DNA from: Brachypodium distachyon
Lineage: Eukaryota > Streptophyta > Magnoliopsida > Poales > Poaceae
Direction: 5' to 3'
DNA length: 64,000 nucleotides
NCBI RefSeq assembly: GCF_000005505.3
Contig: NC_016134.3
Span: forward strand, 20,908,584-20,972,583
How positions within the stretch are numbered: position 1 is the first letter of the stretch; each line of letters starts with the position of its first letter. Both the position numbers and the translations under genes were made by a program. Under the pieces are notes generated by a model, which was given only the letters and a program-made list of their open reading frames with translations, was not told the origin of the DNA and did no database searches. Positions 43,653 through 54,715 of this stretch are shown piece by piece.

Positions 43653-46600
43653 CCGGATTCCAGATCAAAGTTCAGCACCGACTCCGATTTGAACGGATTG
43701 TCCGTCCTAGTGAGGGACCATGCCTAGCGAGTCCGTACAAGTGGTCTACGCTTGTTTCGCGTCCATAAGTCGCTTTATTTGGTGTGCTCATCTTATAACG
43801 CCAAAAAGACCCATTCCGGATCAAAGTTTTGCACCGACTCTGATTTGGCCGGATTGTCCGTCCTAGTGAGGGACAAGCCTAGCGAGTCCGTACATGTGTT
43901 CTAGTCATGTTTCGCTTCGATAAGTAGCTTTGTTTGGTGTGCTCATCTTATAACGCCAAACGGACCCATTCCGGATCAAAGTTTAGCACCGACTCCGATT
44001 TGGCCGGATTATCCGTCCAAGTGTGGGACCATGCCTAGCGAGTCCGTACAAGTGGTCTTGTCTTGATTCCCTTTGATGAGTAGCTTTGTTTGGTGTGCTC
44101 ATCCCAGTACCTCAAATGAACACGTTCCGGATCGAAGTTTAGCACCGACTCCGATTTGGTCGGATTGTACGTCCTAGTGAGGGACCATACCTAGCGAGTC
44201 CGTACAAATGGTCTAGTCTTGTTTCACGTCGATGAGTAGCTTTGTTTGGTGTGCTCATCTTATAACGCCAAACGGACCCATGCCTGCCGAGTCCGTAGAA
44301 ATGGTCTAGTCATGTTTCGCTTCGATGAGTAGCTCTGTTTGGTGTGCTCATCTTATAACGCCAAACGAACCCATTCCCGATCAAAGTTTAGCACCGACTC
44401 CGATTTGGCCGGATTGTCCGTCCTAGTGAGGGACCATGCCTAGCGAGTCCGTACAAGTGGTTTTGTCTTCTTTCACTTCGATGAGTAGCTTTGTTTGGTG
44501 TGCTCATCCTAGTACCTCACATGGACACATTCCGGATCGAAGTTTAGCACCGACTCCCATTTGGTCGGATTGTACCTCCTAGTGAGGGACCATGCCTAGC
44601 GAGTCCGTCCAAATGGTCTAGTCTTGTTTCGCGTCCATGAGTAGCTTTGTTTGGTGTGCTCATCTTATAACGCCAAAAAGTCCCATTCCGGATCAAAGTT
44701 TAGCACCGACTCGGATTTGGCCGGATTGTCCGTCCTAGTGTGGGACCATGCCTAGCGAGTCTGTACAAGTGGTCTAGTCACGTTTCGCTTCGCGTAGTAA
44801 CTTTGTTTGGTGTGCTCATATTATAACGCCACACGGACCCATTTCGGATCAAAGTTTAGCACATACACCGATTTGGCCGAATTGTCCGTCCTAGTGAGGG
44901 ACCATGCCTAGCGAGTCCGTACAAATGGTCTAGTCTTGTTTCGCGTCGATGAGCAGCTTTTTTTCGTGTGCTCATCTTATAATGCGAAAAAGACCCATTC
45001 CGGATCAAAGTTTAGCACCGACTCCGATTTGGCCGGATTGTCCGTCCTAGTGAGGGACCATGCGTAGCGAGTCCGTACAAGTGGTCTTGTCTTGTATCAC
45101 TTCGATGAGTAGCTTTGTTTGGTGTGCTCATCCTAGTACCTCAAATGGACACGTTCCGAATCGAAGTTTAGCACCGACTCTGATTTGGACGGATTGTCCA
45201 TCCTAGTGAGGGACCATGCCTAGCGAGTCCGTACAAGTGTTATAATCTTGTTTCGCTTCGACGAGTAGATTTGTTTGGTGTGCTCATCCCAGTACCTCAA
45301 ATGGACACGTTCCGGATCAAAGTTTAGCACCGATTCCGATTTGGCCGAGTTGTCCGTCATATTGAGAGACCATGCCTAGCGAGTCCGTACAAGTGGTCTA
45401 GTCTTGCTTCGCTTCGATGAGTAGCTTTTGTTTGGTGTGCTCATCTTATAACGTCAAACAGACCCATTCCGGATCAAAGTTTAGCACCGACTCCGATTTG
45501 GCCGGATTGTCCGTCCTAGTGAGGGACCATGCCTAGCGAGTCCGTAGAAGTGTTGTAGTCTTGTTTCGCTTCGACGAGTAGATTTGTTTGGTCTTCTCAT
45601 CCTAATACCTCAAATGGACACGTTCCGGATCAAAGTTTAGCACCGACTCCGTTTGCCGGATTGTCCGTCCTAGTGAGGGACCATGCCTAGCGAGTCCGTA
45701 CAACTGGTCTAGTCTTGTTTCGCTTCGATGAGTAGCTTTGTTTGGTGTGCTCACCCTAGTACCTCAAATGGACAGGTTCCAGGTGAAAGTTTTGCACCTA
45801 CTCCGATTTGGTCGCATTGTTCGTCCTAGGGAGGGACCATGCCTAGTGAATCCGTAGAAGTGGCCTAGTCAAGTTTTGCACCGACTCCGATTTGACCGGA
45901 TTGTCCGTCCTAGTTACAAACCAAACCTAGCGAGTCCGTACAAGTGGTCTAGTCTTATTTCGCTTCGATGAGTTCGTTTGTTTGGTCTTATCCTAGTACC
46001 TCAAACGGACCCATTCCGGATCAAAGTTTAAACACCGACTCCGATTTGGCCGGATTGTCGGTCCTAGTGAGGGACCATGCCTAGCGAGTCCATACAACTG
46101 GTCTAGTCCTTCTTCGCTTCGATGAGTAGCTTTGTTTGGTGTGCGCATCAGTACCTCAATTGGACACGTTCCGGATCAAAGTTAAGCAACAACTCCGATG
46201 TGGCCGGATTGTCCGTCCTAGTGAGGGACCATGCCTACCGAGTCCGTACAGGGGGTCTAGTCTTGTTTCGCTTCGATGAGTAGCTTTGTTTTGTGTGCTC
46301 ATCCTAGTACCTCAAATGGACACGTTATGGATCAAAGTTTAGCACCGACTCCGATTTGGCCGGATTGTCCGTCCTAGTGAGGGACCATGCCTACCGAGTC
46401 CGTACAAGTGGTCTAGTCTTGTTTCGCTTCGAGGAGTTGCTTTGTTTGGTGTGCTCATCCTAGTAACTCAAATGGACACGTTTCGGATCAAAGTTTAGCA
46501 GTGACTCCGATTTGGTCGGATTGTACGTCCTAGTGAGGGACCATGCCTAGTGAGTCCGTACAAATGGTCTAGTCTTGTTTCGCTTTGATGAGTAACTTTG

Positions 46601-46957
46601 TTTGGTGTGCTCATCTTATAACGCCAAACGGACGCATTCCAGATCAAAGTTTAGCACCGACTCCAATTTGGCCGGATTGTCCGTCCTAGTGAGTGACCAT
46701 GCCTAGCGAGTCCGTACAAGTGGTCTAGTCTTGTTTCCCTTTGATGAGTAGCTTTGTTTCGTGTGCTCATCCTAGTACCTCAAATGGACACGTTCCGGAT
46801 CAAAGTTAAGCAACGACTCCGATTTGGTCGGATTGTACGTCCTAGTGAGGGACCATTCCTAGTGAGTCCATACAAATGGTCTAGTTTTGTTTCGCTTCGA
46901 TGAGTAGCTTTGTTTGGTGTGCTCATCTTATAACGCCAAACGGACACATTCCAGATC
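43653..46957 (-). repeat. Satellite array 4 (about 21 monomers)
   Basis: Same family and orientation as arrays 2 and 3, with a mixture of the CTTATAACGCC and CTAGTACCTCA monomer types and more divergence and short monomers (for example 44270-44300 and 45835-45880). It ends at CCAGATC, which overlaps the retroelement leader at 46953-46957. Confidence 0.93.
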
Positions 46958-48390
46958 TGTTTTTACCTATCGTCCAGAAAAAGCCAAACAAAAATTAGAA
47001 TTAGTTACCTTGTCCCAAAAACCAATCTGAGCCTTGCAATTTTCACATTAGTATTTGCATTGTTGAATCTTTGCTGCATTAATCGTGTCGAGTTGCTGGA
47101 TTAGATTGGATCTTTTTCAGATTTTTTCTACTAGATCGAACTTGCTTTTGGTTTTCTTGTTTTTCGTGTGACGCAGGTTTCTTTCATCAATCTTCCGCCG
47201 CCAAACTCCCTGCCACACCACCGCCATGCCATAATCTTCCGCCACCACCATATCTTCCATCGGGTCCTACACCGAGTCCTTCTCCGAGTTCGAGTTCGAG
47301 TCCAATCAGGAGAAATTTTGGAAAGTGTTTTGGAATAAGGAAAGCGATCGATTTTTGTTTGGAGATAAAGTTGTTCGGAAAGTTGTGAAAAAAGAAAGGA
47401 AAGGAAAGGAAGGAAATAAAAGGAAATAAAAAAAAGGGAAAGGAGGAAAAAAAAAGAGAAGAATCAATTTCGGATCCGACCTCGAGGAGAATTATAGTTC
47501 CGAGTGGGTTTGAGCCGTGTTCAGTTAAACGGGCGTATCTTTTGCATACCAACTCGAATTTGGACGTTCTTGGACTTTTTGGAAAGCTCACGACGAGACG
47601 CATCAGGAAATATCCAGAGCATTTCCCTGCACTTTGACCCTCAAATTCGGCTTTTAAGGTGGACTCTCGGAGCTGTCAAGTTTCTGCATCCGTTTTCCGG
47701 CGTCGCTGCAGCCCGGTGTTTTTCAATTTTCTCCACCGTCCGACATCCGTTTTGAGTGATCTTGCCCTTGCTCGAAAGCTTGTGTCGATACGCTTCTAAC
47801 CCATATTTTTTCATATTTTTCTGAATTTTCCTTACTATAGCCTTTGCTTCTTCGACAGACTGACGTACAATTTTCCGGTCCTTCTTTTGCGTGAGATTTT
47901 GGGGTTAAAAAAAAGAAAAAAAGAAGAAGAAAAGAATAAGAAGCCAAACAGAAGGCCACAAAAAGAAAAAAGAAAAAAAATCCCAGGGATTTACTTGTTG
48001 TGCCATCTTTTTATCTATCTATTCCTACCTTCGTCAGTATCTAAGCTTAGATTATTTCTGTATTTCGTTCTTATCAACTCCAGCAGTTAGGACTAGCATT
48101 ATTGAGCATTTTTTCAACTTTGCGTTGCTGATTTGATTATTTGCTTATCCTTGCTACTCACAAAAGCCTCCAAGCTCCCCATATTCTACACCTAGGTTGG
48201 TTTGATACCGAGGCATCGATACATTCAATCTTCGGAGGGCTTGGTTACGCCGCTGGCCATCACCTTCCTGTTGCATGGTAAGAACTTGTAAGAACTTGAT
48301 TTTTAGCTTGAGAGTTGAGCGACTTGTAACCACATCCTATTAGTTGATAGGAACATATTCCTGTGTTTTGTTTCTTGTCTTGTACTAACC
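46953..48390 (+). other. 5' leader of a non-autonomous element, 5'-truncated
   Basis: Homologous to 838-2280 of the first leader. The PBS and LTR are missing; AGATC at 46953-46957 is common to satellite and leader. The A/G tract lies at about 47385-47465. The reverse ORF 47187-47603 and ORF 47887-48090 are low-complexity frames. Confidence 0.8.
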
Positions 48391-49974
48391 ATGACAGGAC
48401 TTACACGAAGAATGGAAAATAGGCCTATGTTATCAAGTGACCGACATGAGCGTTTTTCACCACATCCATCCTCCACGTCTCTTGTTGACATTGGCAAGGC
48501 AACGGTATATCTCAATTCTTCTAATGCCATTAACAGTTTTGGACCTGTCTTTGATGGAAATAGTGATGCTGAAGCTTATATTGATTGGGAAATAGCTTTA
48601 ACTGAACAATTCACATGCTTCCATGTACTAGATAGTCGCAAGGTTCAAATTGCTAGTAGTAAATTTAGTTTTGCTGCTTTATCTTGGTGGAGTGAGATAG
48701 TTAGAGAAAAGAAAATACCAAACACTTGGGCTGACATGAAGAAAATAATGAGAGAAAAATTTGTTCCTTTGAATTATGATTTTAACTTGCGTTTAAAATT
48801 ACGACGTTTGACACAAGATGAAAAAACTGTTGATGATTACTACCATGAGTTCTAAATTTTAACCTTGCGGGCTGGTTTAGATGAAACCGAACAAAGAAAA
48901 ATGGATAGGTTTTATTATGGGCTTAATTTTGAAATTTCTTATGTGATTGAATATGGAGAATACGACTCTCTATTGTGTTTGCTTAATCTTGCTCATGAAG
49001 CTGAGAGGAAGTTACGAAGAAGGTCTACTACAAATGAGTTGAGCCTACAAGGTAATGATAAAGATGATTGTGTTGCTGAACAAAATATGACATGTGATGA
49101 AATAAATGAGATACCCGTTGAATTTTGTGCACCATGTGAAGCTATTGATTTACCTGCTGATTTGAGTGCACCTACTGCTGAAATTAATTCTTCTAATGAT
49201 TTGAGTGCACATATTAATTTTGATATTGATGAGAATGAATCATGTGAGGAAATAACTAATGTTTTGGGAGAAACATGTGATGTAGACAAATTTGGTTTAG
49301 GTTGTGTCAAGTTAATTACACATGGAGTGATTGAGAACGATCCACCTATTAATTATTTGTGTTATATTACACTTGATAGTCTCATGTATTTGTCACATGC
49401 AATGGATAAAGTGTCTGAGTTAACAATTTCGAAATCTTTTGTTGTTCATGGATACACAATTCATTTAATTGGACAACATGATGTGAATAATAACATTTTG
49501 GTGCATGAGATTTGCATTACTTGTGATAATTTTCCACTGTTGGGAGAAAAGAAATTTTTGCACATGCTTAATCATTTTGATAGGACCTCCAATATTGGTG
49601 TTGATTATTTGCCAAATAGTTATTTACATGCTTGTTTGAATATTAGTGCTTTGACTTGCTCTAAATTTCAGCATATTGTAGTAACTAATTTGGATACTAT
49701 TCATTATTATTCTCCAATGTTGGGATGGTGTAATGGTGAGCGGTGCAAACCAAATACAAGAAATCGTTTCGCTTATAAATGCAAAGAATATTGTTAATTT
49801 TCTTGCTGGAATGTTATTCATCATGATTGTTTTACTAATTATCTCATGAGATTTTGTTATCAAACATTAATTGTGCAAGAAAGGAGATGTATAAAGATGG
49901 ATGACTTATACATATACCATCTCTTTTCAGCACAAACGACGCTGAGAACGGCTTTCCTTTCAAGAAAGGGAGGA
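48391..49974 (+). pseudogene. Gag-like ORF of a non-autonomous element, with stops
   Basis: Frame as in ORF 2281-4491: MTGLTRRMENRP and Gag motifs DAEAYIDWE, ALSWWSE, TVDDYYHEF. TAA replaces CAA at 48853-48855 (after YYHEF), and a second TAA at 49795-49797 interrupts the Cys cluster after CKEYC, again where sister copies have CAA. About 40 bp is lost near 49920. The second Cys of the cluster is Arg. There is one acidic unit only. Confidence 0.85.
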
Positions 49975-50238
49975 TGATATGGACATGCTAACCATGGATA
50001 CGATCTTTGGTACCCTCAATTCTATAATATTTGACAAGATTTATAATCAGGTGAATTCAAGTAGTAATTGTTTTCATTGTCATATTTATGAAGAGGCGGA
50101 GCTACTACTATCTTGTCTCGTTTTATTACATAGGCATCTTGTCGAGCTTTTCAAATCCAAGGTCAAGATAAGATATGATGGAGGCGAATGGGAGGGCTAA
50201 CAAGAATCAAGCATTCATACAGCTGAGAGGGAAGGATT
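49975..50238 (+). mobile_element. Truncated LTR
   Basis: It starts TGATATGGACATG after AAAGGGAGGA and stops at GAAGGATTTG (equivalent to about 42888 in the solo LTR). A ~33 bp segment without an assignment follows, before an oppositely oriented LTR. Confidence 0.8.
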
Positions 50239-50271
50239 TGGTAACTCTCGATCTTTCGTGTGACCTTTGTG

Positions 50272-51276
50272 TGATGTGGTTCGGAGTGGCCCGATCTTTC
50301 GATGAGACTAACTTTCGATTGGATAGGAGGTCACGTTAACGATCTGACTACGGCCTAGGAGGCAGCGCCTTAGCAATCGATACACCAACTCCAAAGGGTT
50401 ATTGATCACGCGGGGGCACGATCAACCTGACCACGAAGGTCTTTGTTCCTGCAAGCAATCGAAGAACAAGTAAGAACAAGATAAATAGCGGATGCAATTT
50501 AAAATTGCGAATATACTATCAAAACAATGTCTCAACGAGACGATAAGTTGGAGTCTTGATGACGGTAATAAAGGTGGTCTAACCGACACACGCGATTACA
50601 CGAAAGTAGCAAAGATGGCTAAACTTTATCTAATCAAAACCCAAAGCTCCTTAGGGGGGCTCATGGGGTATATAAAGGAGGAGGGAGAGATATTTTCGTC
50701 CACCTTGAGTAAGGAGGCCGAAATCCAACTCTATCTCTAACTTTCATAACAAACTACAACTCTTTAGGAAACAGAAAAACAGATCCGTCATCTTGTTTTG
50801 TCCGCCACGGTCAGCACGAGTCGAATCTCTTGATGGGGCCAGATCCATTGGAAAGGTCTTGTAATTATCTTTCCAACACGTACTTATTTGCTTGATTTGG
50901 ACTCCGTATGCGGCCTGTGATTAAAACAAATTCGGGTCTCCTAACAGCTCGTACCCGAATCGGATTCAACTTTAATTCGTGATACCTTTCTCTAGCAAGC
51001 TCCGAATCATGTGCCGTTTGATTTGTTGGAAAGTAGACTTGATAGGCTTCACTTTGAATCTCCCTTTGCAGGCTATCACACTTCATCTTCACTTTGGACT
51101 TGTAAATTTCAATAAGATGCATACATAATAAGATTACACAAGATAGTAGCTCCGCCTCTTTGCAAGTAACATACTGAAAACATTTTGTAATTGAGTTCTC
51201 CTGATTATAATTGTTATTAGATACACCAACAATTAGGATTCTAATGGTCGTATGTATGGTGATCATGTCCATATCA
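50272..51276 (-). mobile_element. LTR of a non-autonomous element (minus strand)
   Basis: On the minus strand it starts TGATATGGACATG (51276) and ends ...CCGAACCACATCA (50272), 1005 bp long. It forms a tail-to-tail pair with the truncated plus-strand LTR ending at 50238. The minus-strand open frame 50865-51272 is the U3-encoded C-terminal part of the gag-like ORF. Confidence 0.85.
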
Positions 51277-52436
51277 TCCTCCCTTTCTTGAAAGAAAAGC
51301 CGTCCTCGCCGTCGTTTGTGCTAAAAAGAGACTGACAAAATAGACAAAGTGTGTGCATGGTATATGTATATGTCATCAATTTTAACTCCACTCCCATGCT
51401 GCACATTCGATGTTTCACATAAATAAAACTCATAATAGTGCAAAATATTAATAGTCATATTCCAACGGCAAGTATCACATTTTAATTTGTAATTCTCATC
51501 ATTAAACCATTCTAATGTAGGTGAAAAATAATTCAAAATTCCCAAATGGTGAGCTACAATACGCGTCAATGTGCAATCATGCCACAAGTATTTGTCATAC
51601 AACTATCACCAATATTAGAGGTCATATCAAAATGATTGAGCATATGCAAAATATTGTTGTCTCTCAAATCAAAAAAGTTATCACAAGCAATGCAAATCTG
51701 ATGCACCCAAAATTTATTGTTGACATCATGTTCTCCAATTAATTGAATAGTGTATCCATGGGCATTACCAAAAGATTTTGAAATTGTTAACTCAGAAACT
51801 TTATCCATTGCATGTGACAAATATATAGGTGCATCAAGTTTAATAGGACACAAAGAACTATTAGGCTTAACCATAGGAAACACTTATTCATGTTTAATTA
51901 ATTCAACGCAACATAAATCAAATTTAATCATCGCATCACAAGTCTCTTCCAAAACAGTAGGTAACTTCTCACGAAAATCATTATCATTTGAATAAATGGG
52001 TGTACTCAAATCAGCAACTAAATCAACAATTTTACATGGGGCAGAAAATTCATCAAGTATCTCATTTATTTCAGCACACGTCGTATTCAGTTCATCAGCA
52101 TGATCCTCTTTATCATTACCTTGTAGGCTCAACTCACTTCTAGTACTCCTTCTCTGCAATTTTTTCTCAGCTTCACGAACAAGATTAAGCAAACACAATA
52201 TTTAGTCGTATTGTCCATATTCAATCATGTAAGAAATTTCAAAGTTAAGCTCATAATAAAACTTATCCATGTTCCTTTGTTCTATTTCATCTAAACCAGC
52301 CCGCGAGGTTAAAATTTGGAACTCATGGTAGTACATCAACAGTTTTATCATCTTGTGTCAAACGTCGTAATTTTGAGCGCAAGTCATAAGCATAATTCAA
52401 AGGAACATATTTTTCTCTCATTATTTTTTTCAACGG
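51277..52436 (-). pseudogene. Gag-like ORF of a divergent non-autonomous copy
   Basis: Fragments on the minus strand in several frames (51321-51602, 51566-51883, 51884-52198), with the order C-terminal region, LIGEHDVNNKF block, acidic region, then Gag motifs near 52330-52430 (KYVPLNYA, QDDKTVD region). The Cys cluster is replaced by a different stretch (YKLKCDTCRWN), so this copy belongs to another subtype. It is truncated at about 52436 within the Gag domain. Confidence 0.75.
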
Positions 52437-52576
52437 TTCAGCAGGTGAAGGAGAAGACATCCACGCTGAAGGTGCCACCACATTTTTCTGATTCTATATT
52501 TTCCCAAATTGAATCATTTACTCAAAATTTGCATTCTGTTTTGAGTCAAGATATTTATGCCTATCATCAATTATGA
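52437..52576 (+). other. Possible terminal exon fragment (unassigned)
   Basis: After the retroelement break a pyrimidine-rich stretch ending GGTTCAGCAG is followed by an open frame reading VKEKTSTLKVPPHFSDSIFS and ending DIYAYHQL-stop at 52574-52576. It could be an acceptor site plus last exon of a host gene truncated by the retroelement, or chance. I do not recognise the peptide. Confidence 0.25.
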
Positions 52577-52579
52577 TGC

Positions 52580-53755
52580 CATGCCATGTTACCTGCTGTT
52601 AGTAGTAGAACCTTAACCTGAATAGTTGATGCTTAGCCATGCTTAATAATTTAGTTCATATTCTTTGCAAGTATGTATTGATGGTGCAGGACCATCAAGA
52701 GTGAGTTGTTCATTTAAAACTGAATTATTTTTTAGCATATTGGATGCTGAGTGTGTTGTCGGACTTGTGCGACAAGTGCCGATGGTGTGTTTTAAAATTG
52801 TTCTGGTTAACTTACCAAGGGTATGGCAGCATCGGATGATTGGTGGAGTGGGTTGGAGTCCCTCGAGTTTGTGGTTGTCGTTGTACCCTATAAGGGAAAA
52901 TGCCTGATTACCGCTAACTTCACCATACCAGTGCAACCACATGCCTATATGGGTATGGCGTACCAATAAGGTCAGCATGAATTGGTGGCGTCTTGACCAA
53001 GTGGTGGATTGGGTCTCGTGGAGACTTGAGGGACTTGCTATCCCTGGTGGTACAAACTCTGCAGAGTCAAAACTATTCGAATAGCCGTGTCCGCGGTTAA
53101 TGGACTAGTGAAGTGGCACTTTGGGTCATCTACCTGTCATCTCTCTATTTCTCGTGTTGGTGTCTGAGTGTGCTGGATCAACAGAGGTCGATTGTGCCGC
53201 CGAGTCATGAGGATCCCGCCGCTTTTATCCGGTGTCGTTGTTGAACGTCATTGGATTCATACCATATAAAACTTGTTTTGGTGTAAAATCGCTTTAATCA
53301 AAAATAACATTGTATTTCAAATAAAATTGCTTTTATGCAAATGAACCATATAGCCTTTCTTTGAAGCCATACATGTAGTTATTCAGGTTTCCTGAGGGGC
53401 ACGCTGAGTACGTAATGTACTCAAGGCAATTGCATTTTGTTGATATACATAGTTCTATTAAGATGAGGATGCCGAGTACATCTATTAGGAGGATTCCGAT
53501 GTGAGGTCACGTGGACTACCTCGACTGCCTGTGGCTGAGATGGAGTCTCTACGCATTTTATTTCCGTTGATTTCTGATTGTATAATGTCATGAGACATTG
53601 CACTTCGTAAGTCTTTTGGCATATTAATAATAAAGTTTATTTTATTTTTAGTTTGTTGTGCAATGGTACTCATTTTGTATGTGTTCATCAGCTTGATCCT
53701 GGACTGATGAAGTTAAACACATGGAGGGTCTCGAAGTTAATTCCGGGTTCTCACA
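52580..53755 (+). mobile_element. Probable Gypsy LTR (start not located)
   Basis: The right end is fixed by ...TCTCACA followed by AAG and a PBS at 53759. Upstream sequence carries a TACAAACTCTGCAGAGTCAA stretch resembling the Tekay-like LTR at ~30611. The left terminus could not be identified. The stretch contains no convincing gene; ORFs 52665-52907 and the reverse 52643-52978 are unsupported. Confidence 0.5.
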
Positions 53756-53758
53756 AAG

Positions 53759-53770
53759 TGGTATCAGAGC
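53759..53770 (+). promoter_or_regulatory. Primer-binding site (tRNA-Met type)
   Basis: TGGTATCAGAGC follows a CA-ending LTR by three bases (AAG). It marks a third, otherwise mostly deleted, Gypsy element in plus orientation. Confidence 0.8.
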
Positions 53771-53988
53771 CGACGTCGACCTAGTTACGTGGCCTTAGAT
53801 TTAATGGACGAATTTTAAGGACTTCTGTTTTTGGAAAAGAAAACTAAACTATTTTTCAATGAAAATATTCTCGTAATCTCTTTCACTATTCTTCTCTCTC
53901 CTTACCTTATTTAGTGTTTTGTTTAAGCATTTCTTCCCTAATAAATTCTTGAGTATACGATACCCCACTGGATCGATGCCATTTTATC

Positions 53989-54200
53989 TTGTCCAGCCCG
54001 ATTCAATGCCACAAATGCAGCGGGCTTGGTCACATTGCACGTGAATTCCTGTCCACTCGTGTAATGATTGCTCTGGAGGATGGTGGTTACGACTCCGCGA
54101 GTGATTATGATGCGGACACTTTAGCTCTTATTGCATATGATGAGCAATGCGCTGCAGCAAACCAGGAGCAAGATTTACCTGAGTTTAATTGCCCAGCGAG
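53989..54200 (+). pseudogene. Gag zinc-knuckle fragment of a Gypsy element
   Basis: The frame encodes QCHKCSGLGHIAREF, a CX2CX4H knuckle with its last Cys replaced by Phe, then LSTRVMIALEDGGYDSASDY and DADTLALIAYDEQ. This parallels the autonomous element's [14 protein letters not shown] followed by [19 protein letters not shown], so it derives from a related gag. It lies ~220 bp after the PBS at 53759, so most of gag was deleted. The remaining frame to 54294 has no recognisable domain. Confidence 0.7.
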
Positions 54201-54294
54201 TCAACGACGATCGTCACACTGCAGTCGCGCAGTCTCGAGAACGCCTCTGAACGAGCAAACTCGTACCAACCCGAGCTCGGAGACGCCAAAGTAA

Positions 54295-54715
54295 AAGCAC
54301 AGGACCGGCTGAGGTAAGCAGTGATGTGTTCTCTCTCCGGGCACCAGACCACGTCCCGGCGGAGTCCTGATACTCCGGATCCGGGAAAGGAGAGAACAAA
54401 CACCGGATTCCCGGGAAAACATTTCCGGAGATACCCCTCCTTGGGAAGCCTTATGACACGGTGAGGCCACTGCACGTGCTCACAGGATCCGTATCACGGA
54501 GCCGACACTTGAGTTTTTTGTTTTTTTTGTTTTGAGGGAGACTGTATCCCTTACTTTATTAACGTAAAAACATTAGAATTCCACGAAGATAAAGAGAAAG
54601 AGGGAGAAATCTTCCTGACCGTGCTACGAATGACTGTATAATCCGTGAACCAATGGTTCAGATCCGTCGTCCTTCGTGACCTGCCCTCACATACTCGCCG
54701 TGCGCTGCCGCCGCT
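54295..54715. other. Upstream region of the PPR gene
   Basis: It holds a GC-rich stretch (54300-54500) with no recognised gene, and a T-rich tract at 54515-54537 followed by CCCTTACTTTATTAACG. Read on the minus strand this is an AATAAAG-like signal and poly(A), as in a retroposed 3' end. The interval 54600-54715 is the likely promoter and 5' UTR of the PPR gene. No clear TATA box was identified. Confidence 0.4.
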
